DNA of 10,377 nt from an uncultured Clostridium sp. (GCA_934717555.1 CAKUYY010000046.1:1-10377); one strand, 5' to 3'; shown: positions 1 to 7,870, counted from the stretch's first letter. Notes: a model not told the origin generated them from the letters alone. Numbers and translations: made by a program.

Positions 1-1392
1 GATCTCTGGCTCGCATCTGCCCGGCAAATGGTACACGATTGCCGGGTATTCCCCAGCTTTGGAGGGTCGGCTTTACAGGATCAGGGGATAGAAGAATTTT
101 TAATCGCTTTGCATACTCTGGTGCAATGGAAGGAAGAAGATTCTAATAACGAAGAATTTGGAGGAAGAATCTATAAAATTCGGCACGACCGGCAAGGACG
201 TCGGCTGGTGTTTTTGAAAGTAGAACAGGGTTCATTGCGGGCAAAAGAAGAAATTGCCACCTTTTCTGGAATGGAAAAAGTGGATGAACTGCGGTTGTAT
301 CAAGGAGAAAAATTTACCACGGTACAGCAGGTATTTGCGGGAGATTTATGCGCTGTAGTAGGCCTTTCCAATGTTTCCCCAGGAGATACAATAGGGATTC
401 GGTTATCTCATCAGTCCCCTCAGCTTACTCCGATGATGGCGGCAAGTGTGAAGGCAGGGGATGGAGCGCCTGTCAAAACGTTGCTTGCCGCTTTGCGTCA
501 ATTGGAGGAAGAAGACCCCCTTTTGGCGGTAGAATGGAATCAACAGATGGAAGAAATCCGTGTTTCCATCATGGGAACGATTCAGCTGGAGGTGCTAAAG
601 CAGGTTTTATGGGAACGATTTGGGTTATCTGTTATTTTCGGGGAATGTGAGATCCTATATCGGGAAACCATTTCTTCGCCAGTAACAGGATATGGACACT
701 TTGAACCACTCCGCCATTACGCTGAAGTGCATGTGCGTCTGGAGCCGGGCCCCAGAGGAAGCGGAATTTCTTTTTCTTCCATCTGTCCCATGGATGTACT
801 GGAAGGACGTTATCAACGTCTTATCCAAACACATGTTATGGAAAAGGTACACAAAGGTGTACTCACCGGTTCTCCCTTAACTGATGTGAAGGTGGTCTTA
901 CTCATAGGAAGAGCGCACCTCAAGCATACAGAAGGAGGGGATTTCCGGGAAGCGACCTATCGGGCGATTCGTCAGGCGCTTATGCGGGCGGATAACGTGT
1001 TACTGGAACCCTTTTACTACTTTCGGATCACAGTTCCTGTTTCCCAACTGGGACGGGTGCTATCAGATATTCAGCGGATGCAGGGAACTTTTGAACCCCC
1101 GGAACAGGGAGAGGCGTACGTCAACGTCCAGGGGAGGGGGCCGGTGTCTCAATTTTTGAATTATGGCCGGGAGCTCTCTGCCTTTACTGGAGGAAAAGGG
1201 TCTATAACATACCGGTTTGATGGATACGAACCCTGTGAAGATGCCCAAGAAGTCATCGCACGCAAGGGGTATCAACCGGAACGGGATGTGGAAAACACAC
1301 CGGATTCCGTTTTTTGTGCCAAAGGAGCGGGATATCCGGTAAAATGGGATCAGGTGGAAGATTATATTCATTGTCCCAAGGTATCCATTTAG
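1..1392 (+). CDS. TetM/EF-G-family translation GTPase, 5'-truncated by the window edge
   Basis: The reading frame is already open at base 1, so the ATG at 28 is internal and the real start lies upstream; 463 residues are visible. The order matches ribosomal-protection proteins and EF-G after the G domain. It begins at the end of the G domain with a GGSAL G5-type motif (about 14 codons after the ATG at 28). Domain II (GGRIYKI) follows, then domain III (GTIQLEVL), domain IV, and an EF-G-like domain V with LLEPFYYF and NVQGRGP. Members of this family bind the ribosome and, in Tet(M)/Tet(O), displace tetracycline. Here the domain IV loop reads HLKHTEGGDF rather than the SPVSTPADF type I recall for Tet(M), so I infer a chromosomal housekeeping or stress relative rather than a proven resistance gene. 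The GTP-binding P-loop is outside the window. It probably shares a transcript with the downstream dehydrogenase. Confidence 0.9.
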   Translation, partial: DLWLASARQMVHDCRVFPSFGGSALQDQGIEEFLIALHTLVQWKEEDSNNEEFGGRIYKIRHDRQGRRLVFLKVEQGSLRAKEEIATFSGMEKVDELRLYQGEKFTTVQQVFAGDLCAVVGLSNVSPGDTIGIRLSHQSPQLTPMMAASVKAGDGAPVKTLLAALRQLEEEDPLLAVEWNQQMEEIRVSIMGTIQLEVLKQVLWERFGLSVIFGECEILYRETISSPVTGYGHFEPLRHYAEVHVRLEPGPRGSGISFSSICPMDVLEGRYQRLIQTHVMEKVHKGVLTGSPLTDVKVVLLIGRAHLKHTEGGDFREATYRAIRQALMRADNVLLEPFYYFRITVPVSQLGRVLSDIQRMQGTFEPPEQGEAYVNVQGRGPVSQFLNYGRELSAFTGGKGSITYRFDGYEPCEDAQEVIARKGYQPERDVENTPDSVFCAKGAGYPVKWDQVEDYIHCPKVSI

Positions 1393-1445
1393 GGAAAAAG
1401 AAAGAGGCGGAAAAGACAGGATAAAACGAAAGGGAGGAAGACAAA

Positions 1446-2201
1446 ATGGTTGCGTTGATTACTGGGGCAAGCTCTGGAATTGGACGGGATATTGCACGTA
1501 TCCTCAGCAAAAGATATGGTTGCGATTTAATTCTAGTAGCCCGACGGATGGATCGCTTGCAGGAATTAAAAAAAGAGCTTCCTACCCGTGTACAGGCAAT
1601 AGCCTGCGATCTCTCCAAGGATGGCAACTGCCAAAAATTATATGAGAGCTTACAGAAAAAACGTATTGACATTTTAGTAAATAACGCAGGATTTGGCCTG
1701 TTTGGGGCGTTTGATGAAACAGAGTTGGAACGTGAACTACAAATGATAGATACCAATATTAAGGCACTGCACATCCTGACAAAGCTGTACCTGAGGGATT
1801 TTTTAAAGAGGGACAGAGGGTATATTCTCAATGTGGCTTCCTCTGCGGCTTTTGTGCCAGGGCCGCTGCTCTCCAGTTACTATGCTTCCAAAGCCTATGT
1901 ATTGCGTCTATCGGAAGGGATTCAAGAGGAAATTCGCCGGAAAAACAGTAGGGTTTCGGTCACTGTATTGTGCCCAGGCCCTGTTAATACAGAATTTAAT
2001 CAAGTAGCGAAAGTAAAATTTGCAGTACCAGGGCTTTCCAGTGAAAGGGTAGCGCAGTACGGTGTGCAGGAAATGTTTCGTCGCAAGGATATAGCAGTTC
2101 CAGGACTTGCCATGAAAATAGTACACATAGGCCGCCGTTTTTTACCGGAACGGTTTAATGTGTGGGCGTGTTATTATATGCAAATGAGAAAAACAAAATA
2201 A
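1446..2201 (+). CDS. SDR-family NAD(P)-dependent oxidoreductase
   Basis: A 251-residue classical short-chain dehydrogenase, the usual length for the family, with a single Rossmann fold and no signal peptide, so cytosolic. Visible motifs are the cofactor loop TGASSGIG (residues 6-13), NNAG (79-82), the tetrad Asn in DTN (N104), Ser132, and YYASK giving Tyr145 and Lys149, followed by CPGPVNTEF after the active site. Arg33-Arg34 at the end of the second strand suggest a preference for NADP(H). The overall pattern resembles DltE/YqjQ-type SDRs, but the substrate cannot be read from sequence. The start is supported by GGGAGG about 8 nt upstream. It follows the TetM-like gene by 53 nt without a visible promoter and ends directly in a terminator, so the two genes are probably one operon. 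Confidence 0.95.
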   Translation: MVALITGASSGIGRDIARILSKRYGCDLILVARRMDRLQELKKELPTRVQAIACDLSKDGNCQKLYESLQKKRIDILVNNAGFGLFGAFDETELERELQMIDTNIKALHILTKLYLRDFLKRDRGYILNVASSAAFVPGPLLSSYYASKAYVLRLSEGIQEEIRRKNSRVSVTVLCPGPVNTEFNQVAKVKFAVPGLSSERVAQYGVQEMFRRKDIAVPGLAMKIVHIGRRFLPERFNVWACYYMQMRKTK

Positions 2202-2246
2202 AAAGACGAGAGGCGGAAAAATTTTTTCTTTTGCCTCTCGTCTTTT
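2201..2246. terminator. Bidirectional Rho-independent terminator between convergent genes
   Basis: A perfect 14-bp stem (AAAAGACGAGAGGC at 2201-2214 pairs with 2233-2246) encloses an 18-nt A/T-rich loop. On the plus strand it begins at the last base of the SDR stop codon and ends in a T run. On the minus strand it is followed by a T-rich tail (complement of the A-rich 2190-2204), so it can also end transcripts of the PH-domain gene that arrive from the other side. Confidence 0.9.
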
Positions 2247-2367
2247 TATAAACTTATTGTGCTGTTATATAGAAAAACTAAAAAATAACGCTTGATTTGT
2301 CTTATCTTTTTCTTATTTTATCTTTGTAAAGAAAGCCGTATGTAAGACTAGAAAAAATAATGGATCA

Positions 2368-2781
2368 TTATAGAGATTGAATATCGTCACAATGGATACA
2401 ATCCTCATCCGCTTGGGAATCGATCAATTCTCCCTGTCTCATCCGAAGCCGAAGCTTATCTTCTTCGACGGCGTTGGAGAGAAGCTCTTTGAAATTGCGT
2501 ACATGCTTGATATTTTTGATTATCAAAGTGGGGTGCGTTTTGTCCTGCGCCTCAATGGTAAGGCTGCCTAGACCGAAAATCTTTTGCATCAGAGAACGAT
2601 TGAGGGTCATATCCACGATACGATAAAGAAGAATTTCATTTTCCTTGGTATTGAAAAAACCTTCTTTTAAAATAAGTTTTCTATTTTCCAATGTATACAC
2701 TGTGAAAGTAAAGGGCAATCCCAGGAATAACCATCTTTTCCGCTCAGAAACAGAAAAGGCGGGAGAAGAGGATTCTGCCAT
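2368..2781 (-). CDS. Bacterial PH-domain (bPH2/YdbS-like) protein
   Basis: A 137-residue protein. After a short Ser-rich head comes the sequence WLFLGLPFTFTVYTL and then a bacterial pleckstrin-homology-like fold: a Y-x-L-E-N-R-K-L strand (29-36), 'GFFNTKENE' (41-49), 'LLYRIVDMTLNRSL' (51-64), 'IFGLGSLTIEAQD' (68-80) and a C-terminal helix (NFKELLSNAVEE). This matches small standalone PH-domain (DUF304-type) proteins common in Clostridia; their function is unknown. There is no clear transmembrane helix. The acidic tail ends with a CIHC pair (C128/C131). The start is supported by AGGAGGTC about 7 nt upstream. It lies 162 nt downstream of pfkA on the same strand, so it may be the last gene of that unit or have its own weak promoter. 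An AT-rich 6-bp hairpin (2357-2371) overlaps the stop codon. Confidence 0.85.
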   Translation of the reverse strand: MAESSSPAFSVSERKRWLFLGLPFTFTVYTLENRKLILKEGFFNTKENEILLYRIVDMTLNRSLMQKIFGLGSLTIEAQDKTHPTLIIKNIKHVRNFKELLSNAVEEDKLRLRMRQGELIDSQADEDCIHCDDIQSL

Positions 2782-2882
2782 AAAAAAGACCTCCTATTCA
2801 TATGAAAAAATAATGATTGTTTTATGGGATAAGAAAAAGTAAAGCTAGACCTTCCCCTAGACAACTAAATAAAATATCTCTT

Positions 2883-2928
2883 ACAGAAAGCGGGAAAAAG
2901 GAGAAGCTCCATCTTTCCCAGCTTTTGT
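2883..2928 (-). other. Long imperfect hairpin downstream of pfkA
   Basis: Read on the minus strand, ACAAAAGC-T-GGGAAA-GAT-GGAG-CTT-CTCC-TT-TTTCCC-GCTT-TC-TGT folds into a long interrupted stem with a 3-nt loop. It starts about 15 nt after the pfkA stop codon. There is no immediate U-run: the following sequence is AAGAGATATTTTATTT. It may therefore be a leaky terminator or an mRNA 3'-end stabiliser or processing site that lowers expression of the PH-domain gene. Confidence 0.5.
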
Positions 2929-2943
2929 AAAAAATTTTCTCAA

Positions 2944-4023
2944 TTAATCTCCAAAGCAGACACCAATTTCCCTAGCAGCTTGGACAATGGAGTGCTCTGG
3001 AGGGACAGTTTTAAGTTTCCCCGCTACTTCAGATAGTGGGACCGGCACGATATCATTGTTTTTTACAGCCATCATGACCCCGTACTGCTTTTGGACGATC
3101 TGTTGGGCTGCCGCTGCGCCTAGACGTGTAGATAATGTGCGGTCATAGGGGCAAGGGCTGCCGCCGCGCTGAAAATGTCCGGGGACCGTGACACGGATCT
3201 CCTGTCCAGTCGCATCTTCTAGTTGTTTTGCAATCTCATAAGAAACAGAAGGATAGGGCATGGCAGTACGTTTGGCTTTTCTCTCCTTTTTACTGAGAGC
3301 AGCGTCCTCTTTGGAGATGGCGCCTTCCGCAACAGCCAGGATAGAAAAACGTTTTCCCATCTTATTGCGCCGCTGGATAGCCTTGCAGATAGAGGAAATA
3401 GAATAGGGAATCTCGGGAATGAGGATTACGTCCGCCCCGCCGGCAATGCCCGCATGCAGGGTAAGCCATCCGGCCTTGTGCCCCATCAGCTCCACAATAA
3501 ATACCCGGCCATGGGACGTCGCGGTGGTATGGATACAATCCAGTACATTAGTAGCGATATCTACAGCGCTTTGAAATCCGAAGGTCATGTCGGTACCCCA
3601 GATATCATTGTCAATGGTTTTGGGTAACGTAACGACATTTAAGCCCTCCTGGCTCAAGAGATTGGCGGTTTTATGGGTACCGTTTCCGCCAAGGATCACC
3701 AAACAATCCAATTTTAGCTTTTTATAATTGTTTTTCATGGCCTTGACTTTATCCACGCTGTTTTCATCCACGACCCGCATCAGCTTGAATGGCTGGCGGG
3801 AAGTCCCCAAAATGGTGCCTCCCTGGCATAGGATACCGGAAAAGTCTTCCCTTTTCATCAAACGATAGTCTCCTTCGATTAAACCGCGATAACCATCGCA
3901 AATACCATAAATCTCCAGATCAGATTCGTCATAGCTTTCATATAAAGCTTTTGCCACGCCATGTAAGGCGGCGTTTAATCCCTGGCAATCTCCGCCGCTG
4001 GTCAACATTCCTATACGTTTCAT
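2944..4023 (-). CDS. pfkA: 6-phosphofructokinase (group III, G104/K124 class)
   Basis: Phosphorylates fructose 6-phosphate to fructose 1,6-bisphosphate, the committed step of glycolysis, in the cytosol. With the ATG start it has 359 residues. Motifs: RIGMLTSGGDCQGLNA at the N-terminus, GGTILGTSR (68-76), GGNGT (112-116), PKTIDND (134-140, catalytic Asp138), FGFQSAVD, ELMGHKAGWL, AEGAIS and GHFQRGGSP (282-290). Relative to E. coli PfkA, Gly104 is kept (G115), Asp103 is Asn114, and the Gly124 position is Lys135. Lys at 124 is typical of PPi-dependent and mixed-class enzymes, while Gly104 favours ATP, so the phosphoryl donor should be tested. The alternative in-frame GTG at 4032 has AGGAAAGG 6 nt upstream; the ATG at 4023 has GGTGAT 4 nt upstream and gives the family's usual N-terminus. 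It follows ppk by 44 nt. Confidence 0.95.
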   Translation of the reverse strand: MKRIGMLTSGGDCQGLNAALHGVAKALYESYDESDLEIYGICDGYRGLIEGDYRLMKREDFSGILCQGGTILGTSRQPFKLMRVVDENSVDKVKAMKNNYKKLKLDCLVILGGNGTHKTANLLSQEGLNVVTLPKTIDNDIWGTDMTFGFQSAVDIATNVLDCIHTTATSHGRVFIVELMGHKAGWLTLHAGIAGGADVILIPEIPYSISSICKAIQRRNKMGKRFSILAVAEGAISKEDAALSKKERKAKRTAMPYPSVSYEIAKQLEDATGQEIRVTVPGHFQRGGSPCPYDRTLSTRLGAAAAQQIVQKQYGVMMAVKNNDIVPVPLSEVAGKLKTVPPEHSIVQAAREIGVCFGD

Positions 4024-4067
4024 TTTTATCACCCAGTACCTTTCCTGTTTCTATAAGATAAACATCT

Positions 4068-6185
4068 TTAGTCGGATTCAAAATGAGGGTTCCGCAATGG
4101 TTTATAAGCTTCCTCTTTTCCAATAACTTCCTTTTCCTCCAGTGCTTTGCGGGCAAGCCTGGCAAACTCTATCTGACTGCGGATAGTTGGTTTCCCACGT
4201 TTGTCAATATGAGTATACGTGGTATCAGACAATTGTACCCGGGCATTGACAGTATCGCTGAGCATCAATTCCAAAATGGAAAAAGCGCGTTCCCGCAAAT
4301 CTTCATCCTCAATAGGGAATACCAATTCTACGCGCCGATCTAAATTACGAGGCATCCAATCGGCGCTTCCCATATAAATCTTGGGGTTTCCTGCATTTTC
4401 AAATTGGAAAATACGGCTGTGTTCCAAAAGCTGGCCTACAATACTGATGACAGTGATGTTTTCACTGACGCCCGGCAGCCCGGGGATCAAGCAGCAGATT
4501 CCCCGCACGATCAAATGGATGGGCACTCCCGCTTGAGAAGCCTCGTAAAGTAACTGAATAATATGGGGATCAACCAGGGAATTGACCTTGGCAGTAATCC
4601 CGCTGGGCAGTCCTTTTTTAGCATTTTCCGTTTCGTGCTCAATCATGCGCTCAAAAAAGGGACGCATCCCTTCCGGCGCCACGACCATTTTACGATATTC
4701 CGGCGGTAGGGAATACCCTGTGAGTACATTAAAGAGGGAAGAAGCGTCCACACCAAACGGTTCCTTACAGGTGAATAAACCGATATCAGTATAAAACCGG
4801 GCGGTAGAATCGTTGTAATTACCGGTTCCCATGTGCAGATACCGGCGGATCACCCCATCCTCACGGCGTACAACCAGTAAAATTTTACAGTGTGTTTTTA
4901 ATCCAGATAAACCATAGACCACATGGCATCCAGCATGTTCCAGCTTCTTTGCCCAATTGATGTTATTTTCTTCGTCAAAACGGGCTTTTAATTCTACCAA
5001 AACGGTTACTTGTTTCCCATTTTCAGCGGCTTTGATCAACGCAGCTACAATAGGAGAATTTCCGCTAACCCGGTAAAGGGTTTGTTTAATAGCCAAAACG
5101 TTTGGATCGTCAGCAGCAGTTTCTACAAAGCGCACTACACTATTAAAACTTTCATAAGGATGATGGACCAAACGGTCTTTTTCCCGAATCGCTTCAAAAA
5201 TATCCTCATATCCCCAAAAGTCAGCGGGGGGATCCACCGGACGTATGGGGGCGAAACGGTAATTTTCAAAACCGCGCACCCCGCAAAATTTGGATAAAAA
5301 GGTAAGATCAATAGGGCCAGGCAATTCATAGATATCCCGTTCCTGTACATGAAGCATTTCCACCAGGAATTCTTTGGTTTCACGGTCACATTTTTGAATC
5401 AGTTCCAATCGAACCGGTCGGCCGCGCTTACGTTTCTTGATGGATTTTTCAATGGCGAGCATTAGATCTTCCGATTCCTCGTCAATATCTAAATCAGAGT
5501 TGCGGGTGAGGCGGAAAGGGCAATATGCTTTAATTTCATGCAGTTCAAAAAGCTGGGAAAGCTTATGAATGATGATGTTTTCCAACAGGACAAAAGCCCG
5601 TCCTTTTTCACAGGGGAGCTCTAAGAACCGGGGAAGAATAGAAGGTACCTGTACCACAGCAAAATAGGATTCCCCATCCTTTTCTAAACGGACAGCGATA
5701 TTGAGACTTTTATTGGCCAACAGGGGAAAGGGGCGGCTGCGGTCTACAGCTAGAGGTGTGAGAACCGGAAAAAGAATTTTGTCAAAGTATTCTTCAATAT
5801 GTTTTAATTGTTTATTATTTAATTCCTGCACAGGAGGAAACGTCACATTGATACGTTTTAAGGCAGGGACGATGGAACGATGTAGACAAGAATATTGACG
5901 TTCGGTAAAAGTATGGATTTTATCAGTTAGTTTGGAAAGAAGTTCCTTAGGTGTTAGTCCGGAGATATCAGGCTCATTATATTTGGAACGGATCTGTTCC
6001 ATAACACCGGCAACACGCACCATAAAAAATTCATCCAGATTGGAAGCGGTGATGGATAGAAAATTCAGTCGTTCCATAATGGGATTGTCTTTTTCCAGGG
6101 CTTCTTCCAATACGCGAATATTAAAATCCAGCCAGCTCAATTCTCGGTTATGGTAAGGGAGCGGGGCAGCCTTTTTGCTACTCAT
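4068..6185 (-). CDS. ppk: Polyphosphate kinase 1
   Basis: Reversibly transfers the terminal phosphate of ATP to inorganic polyphosphate. At 705 residues it has the normal length. The N-domain starts with NRELSWLDFN-type sequence (13-22) and SNLDEFFMVRVAG (48-60). Catalytic-core motifs are HHPYESF (341-347), TLYRVSGNSPI (369-379), ELKARFDEENNINWAKKLE (398-416), and GLKTHCK with the phospho-acceptor His432 (E. coli His435). RYLHMGTGNYN (448-457) follows, then LEHSRIF with His589 (E. coli His592), and GSADWMPRNLDRRVE (606-620). Nothing looks truncated and both key histidines are present. The ATG at 6185 has GGAG 11 nt upstream. It sits between ppx (44 nt upstream) and pfkA (44 nt downstream), all on one strand, consistent with an operon. 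Confidence 0.98.
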   Translation of the reverse strand: MSSKKAAPLPYHNRELSWLDFNIRVLEEALEKDNPIMERLNFLSITASNLDEFFMVRVAGVMEQIRSKYNEPDISGLTPKELLSKLTDKIHTFTERQYSCLHRSIVPALKRINVTFPPVQELNNKQLKHIEEYFDKILFPVLTPLAVDRSRPFPLLANKSLNIAVRLEKDGESYFAVVQVPSILPRFLELPCEKGRAFVLLENIIIHKLSQLFELHEIKAYCPFRLTRNSDLDIDEESEDLMLAIEKSIKKRKRGRPVRLELIQKCDRETKEFLVEMLHVQERDIYELPGPIDLTFLSKFCGVRGFENYRFAPIRPVDPPADFWGYEDIFEAIREKDRLVHHPYESFNSVVRFVETAADDPNVLAIKQTLYRVSGNSPIVAALIKAAENGKQVTVLVELKARFDEENNINWAKKLEHAGCHVVYGLSGLKTHCKILLVVRREDGVIRRYLHMGTGNYNDSTARFYTDIGLFTCKEPFGVDASSLFNVLTGYSLPPEYRKMVVAPEGMRPFFERMIEHETENAKKGLPSGITAKVNSLVDPHIIQLLYEASQAGVPIHLIVRGICCLIPGLPGVSENITVISIVGQLLEHSRIFQFENAGNPKIYMGSADWMPRNLDRRVELVFPIEDEDLRERAFSILELMLSDTVNARVQLSDTTYTHIDKRGKPTIRSQIEFARLARKALEEKEVIGKEEAYKPLRNPHFESD

Positions 6186-6229
6186 GGATGGTTCATCTCC
6201 AAATCATTTAGAATTTTTAATGGGTTTCA

Positions 6230-7783
6230 TTAGAATAGGAGGGATTTGACGACAAATTGCGGCTTGATACCAAAGACCTCCTCAAAAAACGGAGAACATT
6301 GGTCAAAAGCCCACTGTTCTAACAGTAGATTATCATCGCTGACCCCCGTAATGATCAGAGTATCTTCGTTTAAACGAAGCCGGATATTCTGAAGTTTCTG
6401 TTTTCCGGATTTATCTAAGGCGTTAGCCAATTGAAAAATAGCCACCATCTTAGCTACTGCTAGTTTATTTTTTTCACTGAGCTTGGTATAATAGCGATCT
6501 TCACTCTGCTCCATAAAGAAATCTGTACAATGGGCAATATGGGCGATAAGCAAGACCTCTTCATCAGTCAGACCGTAAATATCGCTATCCTTAATTAAAT
6601 CAAACGTACTGCGCAAATAGGACTTGGAATTGACATAATATCCGGTTTCATGTAAGATAGCCGCAATTTCCAAAAGAAGCTTCTTTTTCGAACCCAGACC
6701 ATGAATTTTTTTCATACGGTCAAAAATAGCGCAGGCGTACTCCCGGACAGTTTCCAAATGTTTTGGGTTACTGTAATAATGGCTGGAAATAGTCCTTGCA
6801 CAGGAAAGCGCACTCTGTCGTACATGCTCGTCATATTCTGATTTGCTTTTTGAAAAAAGAAGTTGCCGCACAATAGCGTCCCACAACTCAATCTTTGGAG
6901 AAATAATTTTTTTGGCGTTGGTCAAAGTAAGAATATGCTGTATGAGAGCTAACGCGGTATATACTAGTTCTGCTTGTCCTGGAGTAATACCATAGCGTTC
7001 CCCAATATGTTCTGGTGTCATGGAGCCGAAAGTGTGAGAGAGGTCACGGAGCTTTTTAGCATCTATGGTATAGCAACCCTTTTTTAGAGGGGTTGCACTA
7101 ATTTTCGCGATTAACTCTAATTCGGTACCTGTAATAAGGAGATATTCCGGCTTTTCTTCTGAATGAAGAAGAGGGATACGCCTGATAACACCATCTAGGT
7201 ATTCGTCCAGTGCAGTAGAGTAATCTACACTTTTCTCCCGAATTCCGCTGAGCAAGTCCCGAAGTTTCAAGGAACCCAAAGGGATATTTTGAGAAAATAC
7301 CATATTGCCTTCCCGGAACAAAGCCAAGCCAATACTACCGGTACCGACATAAGAAATAAGTGCCTGGCTGACATGGGGGAGCTCTCCACCGGAGAGTTCC
7401 CGAAGAATCTCGGAATAAATCAATGTCTTTTCCTGATCCTCTTCCAAGATCTCGATATTCATGTCGTTTTGGATTTTCAGTTGGTCCACAATATAGGCGC
7501 GGTTATGAGCTTCCCGAAAAACAGTAGTAGCCACAATTTTTGATTGGGATACTCCATATTCCATCATAACCTGAGAAAATCCCCGCAAAATAGAGGACAG
7601 CTCTTTTAAACTATCAAAACTGATCTTCCCATCTTGGAATACTTCATGTCCCAAATGAATGGGATATTCCAGATGATCCAGGTCTTGAATAACCCCATTT
7701 TGAAGTTGGGCTACTCTCATTTTTACCAAATTGGAACCAATGTCGATCACAGCGACAGTTCTGCCCCCGCGTTTTTTATTCAC
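6230..7783 (-). CDS. ppx: Ppx/GppA-family protein with C-terminal HD-like domain, divergent active site
   Basis: A 517-residue ASKHA-fold protein, the length of exopolyphosphatase/GppA enzymes, which release phosphate from polyphosphate or convert pppGpp to ppGpp. The phosphate-1 loop AVIDIGSN is intact (11-18), as is ATTVFREA (85-92), and the Glu of the EEA-type motif aligns with E118. The phosphate-2 loop, normally DIGGGSTE, reads YVGTGSIG (145-152), so the Asp and Glu of the family signature appear to be replaced by Tyr and Gly. The HD-like half has H342, LHETG (H378-E379 rather than HD) and ANALDKSG (Asp457). It starts with GTG at 7783 behind AAGGAG (11 nt upstream of the start); the ATG codons further in would remove the DIGSN loop. 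It is the first gene after the promoter at 7842-7870 and is followed by ppk. Activity is inferred, not assured. Confidence 0.85.
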   Translation of the reverse strand: MNKKRGGRTVAVIDIGSNLVKMRVAQLQNGVIQDLDHLEYPIHLGHEVFQDGKISFDSLKELSSILRGFSQVMMEYGVSQSKIVATTVFREAHNRAYIVDQLKIQNDMNIEILEEDQEKTLIYSEILRELSGGELPHVSQALISYVGTGSIGLALFREGNMVFSQNIPLGSLKLRDLLSGIREKSVDYSTALDEYLDGVIRRIPLLHSEEKPEYLLITGTELELIAKISATPLKKGCYTIDAKKLRDLSHTFGSMTPEHIGERYGITPGQAELVYTALALIQHILTLTNAKKIISPKIELWDAIVRQLLFSKSKSEYDEHVRQSALSCARTISSHYYSNPKHLETVREYACAIFDRMKKIHGLGSKKKLLLEIAAILHETGYYVNSKSYLRSTFDLIKDSDIYGLTDEEVLLIAHIAHCTDFFMEQSEDRYYTKLSEKNKLAVAKMVAIFQLANALDKSGKQKLQNIRLRLNEDTLIITGVSDDNLLLEQWAFDQCSPFFEEVFGIKPQFVVKSLLF

Positions 7784-7814
7784 CGTTCACACGTCTCCTT
7801 CTTTTGATACATAA

Positions 7815-7827
7815 CGCGTTCTACGCG
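7815..7827. promoter_or_regulatory. GC-rich palindrome in the ppx leader, possible operator
   Basis: CGCGT-TCT-ACGCG is a perfect 5-bp inverted repeat with a 3-nt centre. It lies in an A/T-rich leader about 9-21 nt downstream of the predicted transcription start. It could be a repressor site or a small 5' mRNA hairpin; the sequence alone cannot tell. Confidence 0.35.
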
Positions 7828-7841
7828 ATAGATTTGTTTTT

Positions 7842-7870
7842 ATTATACCAATGTATTGTTAATTCATCAA
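7842..7870 (-). promoter_or_regulatory. Sigma-A-type promoter for the ppx-ppk-pfkA unit
   Basis: On the minus strand, -35 TTGATG (7865-7870) and -10 TATAAT (7842-7847) are separated by 17 nt. A TG two bases upstream of the -10 gives an extended -10 (TGGTATAAT). Transcription would start near 7835, leaving a leader of about 51 nt before the ppx GTG. I found no comparable promoter between ppx, ppk and pfkA. Confidence 0.85.

Noticed and set aside
1253..1831. 192-codon open frame on the minus strand across the TetM-like/SDR junction
   Set aside because: It is antisense to two well-supported genes, has no recognisable domain and is Ser/Arg-rich as expected for a shadow frame.
1403..2220. 12-nt direct repeat AGAGGCGGAAAA at 1403-1414 and 2209-2220, flanking the SDR gene
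   Set aside because: One copy is part of the terminator and the sequence is purine-rich; there are no inverted ends or transposase, so there is no sign of a mobile element.
2357..2371. Hairpin ATAATG-GAT-CATTAT with a T-run on the minus strand, at the PH-domain stop
   Set aside because: Only 6 bp with a single G-C pair and overlapping the stop codon; the stronger bidirectional stem at 2201-2246 is the better terminator.
2782..2880. Possible promoter for the PH-domain gene, such as TTGTCT-17-TACTTT
   Set aside because: The -10 matches consensus at only three positions, too weak to call.
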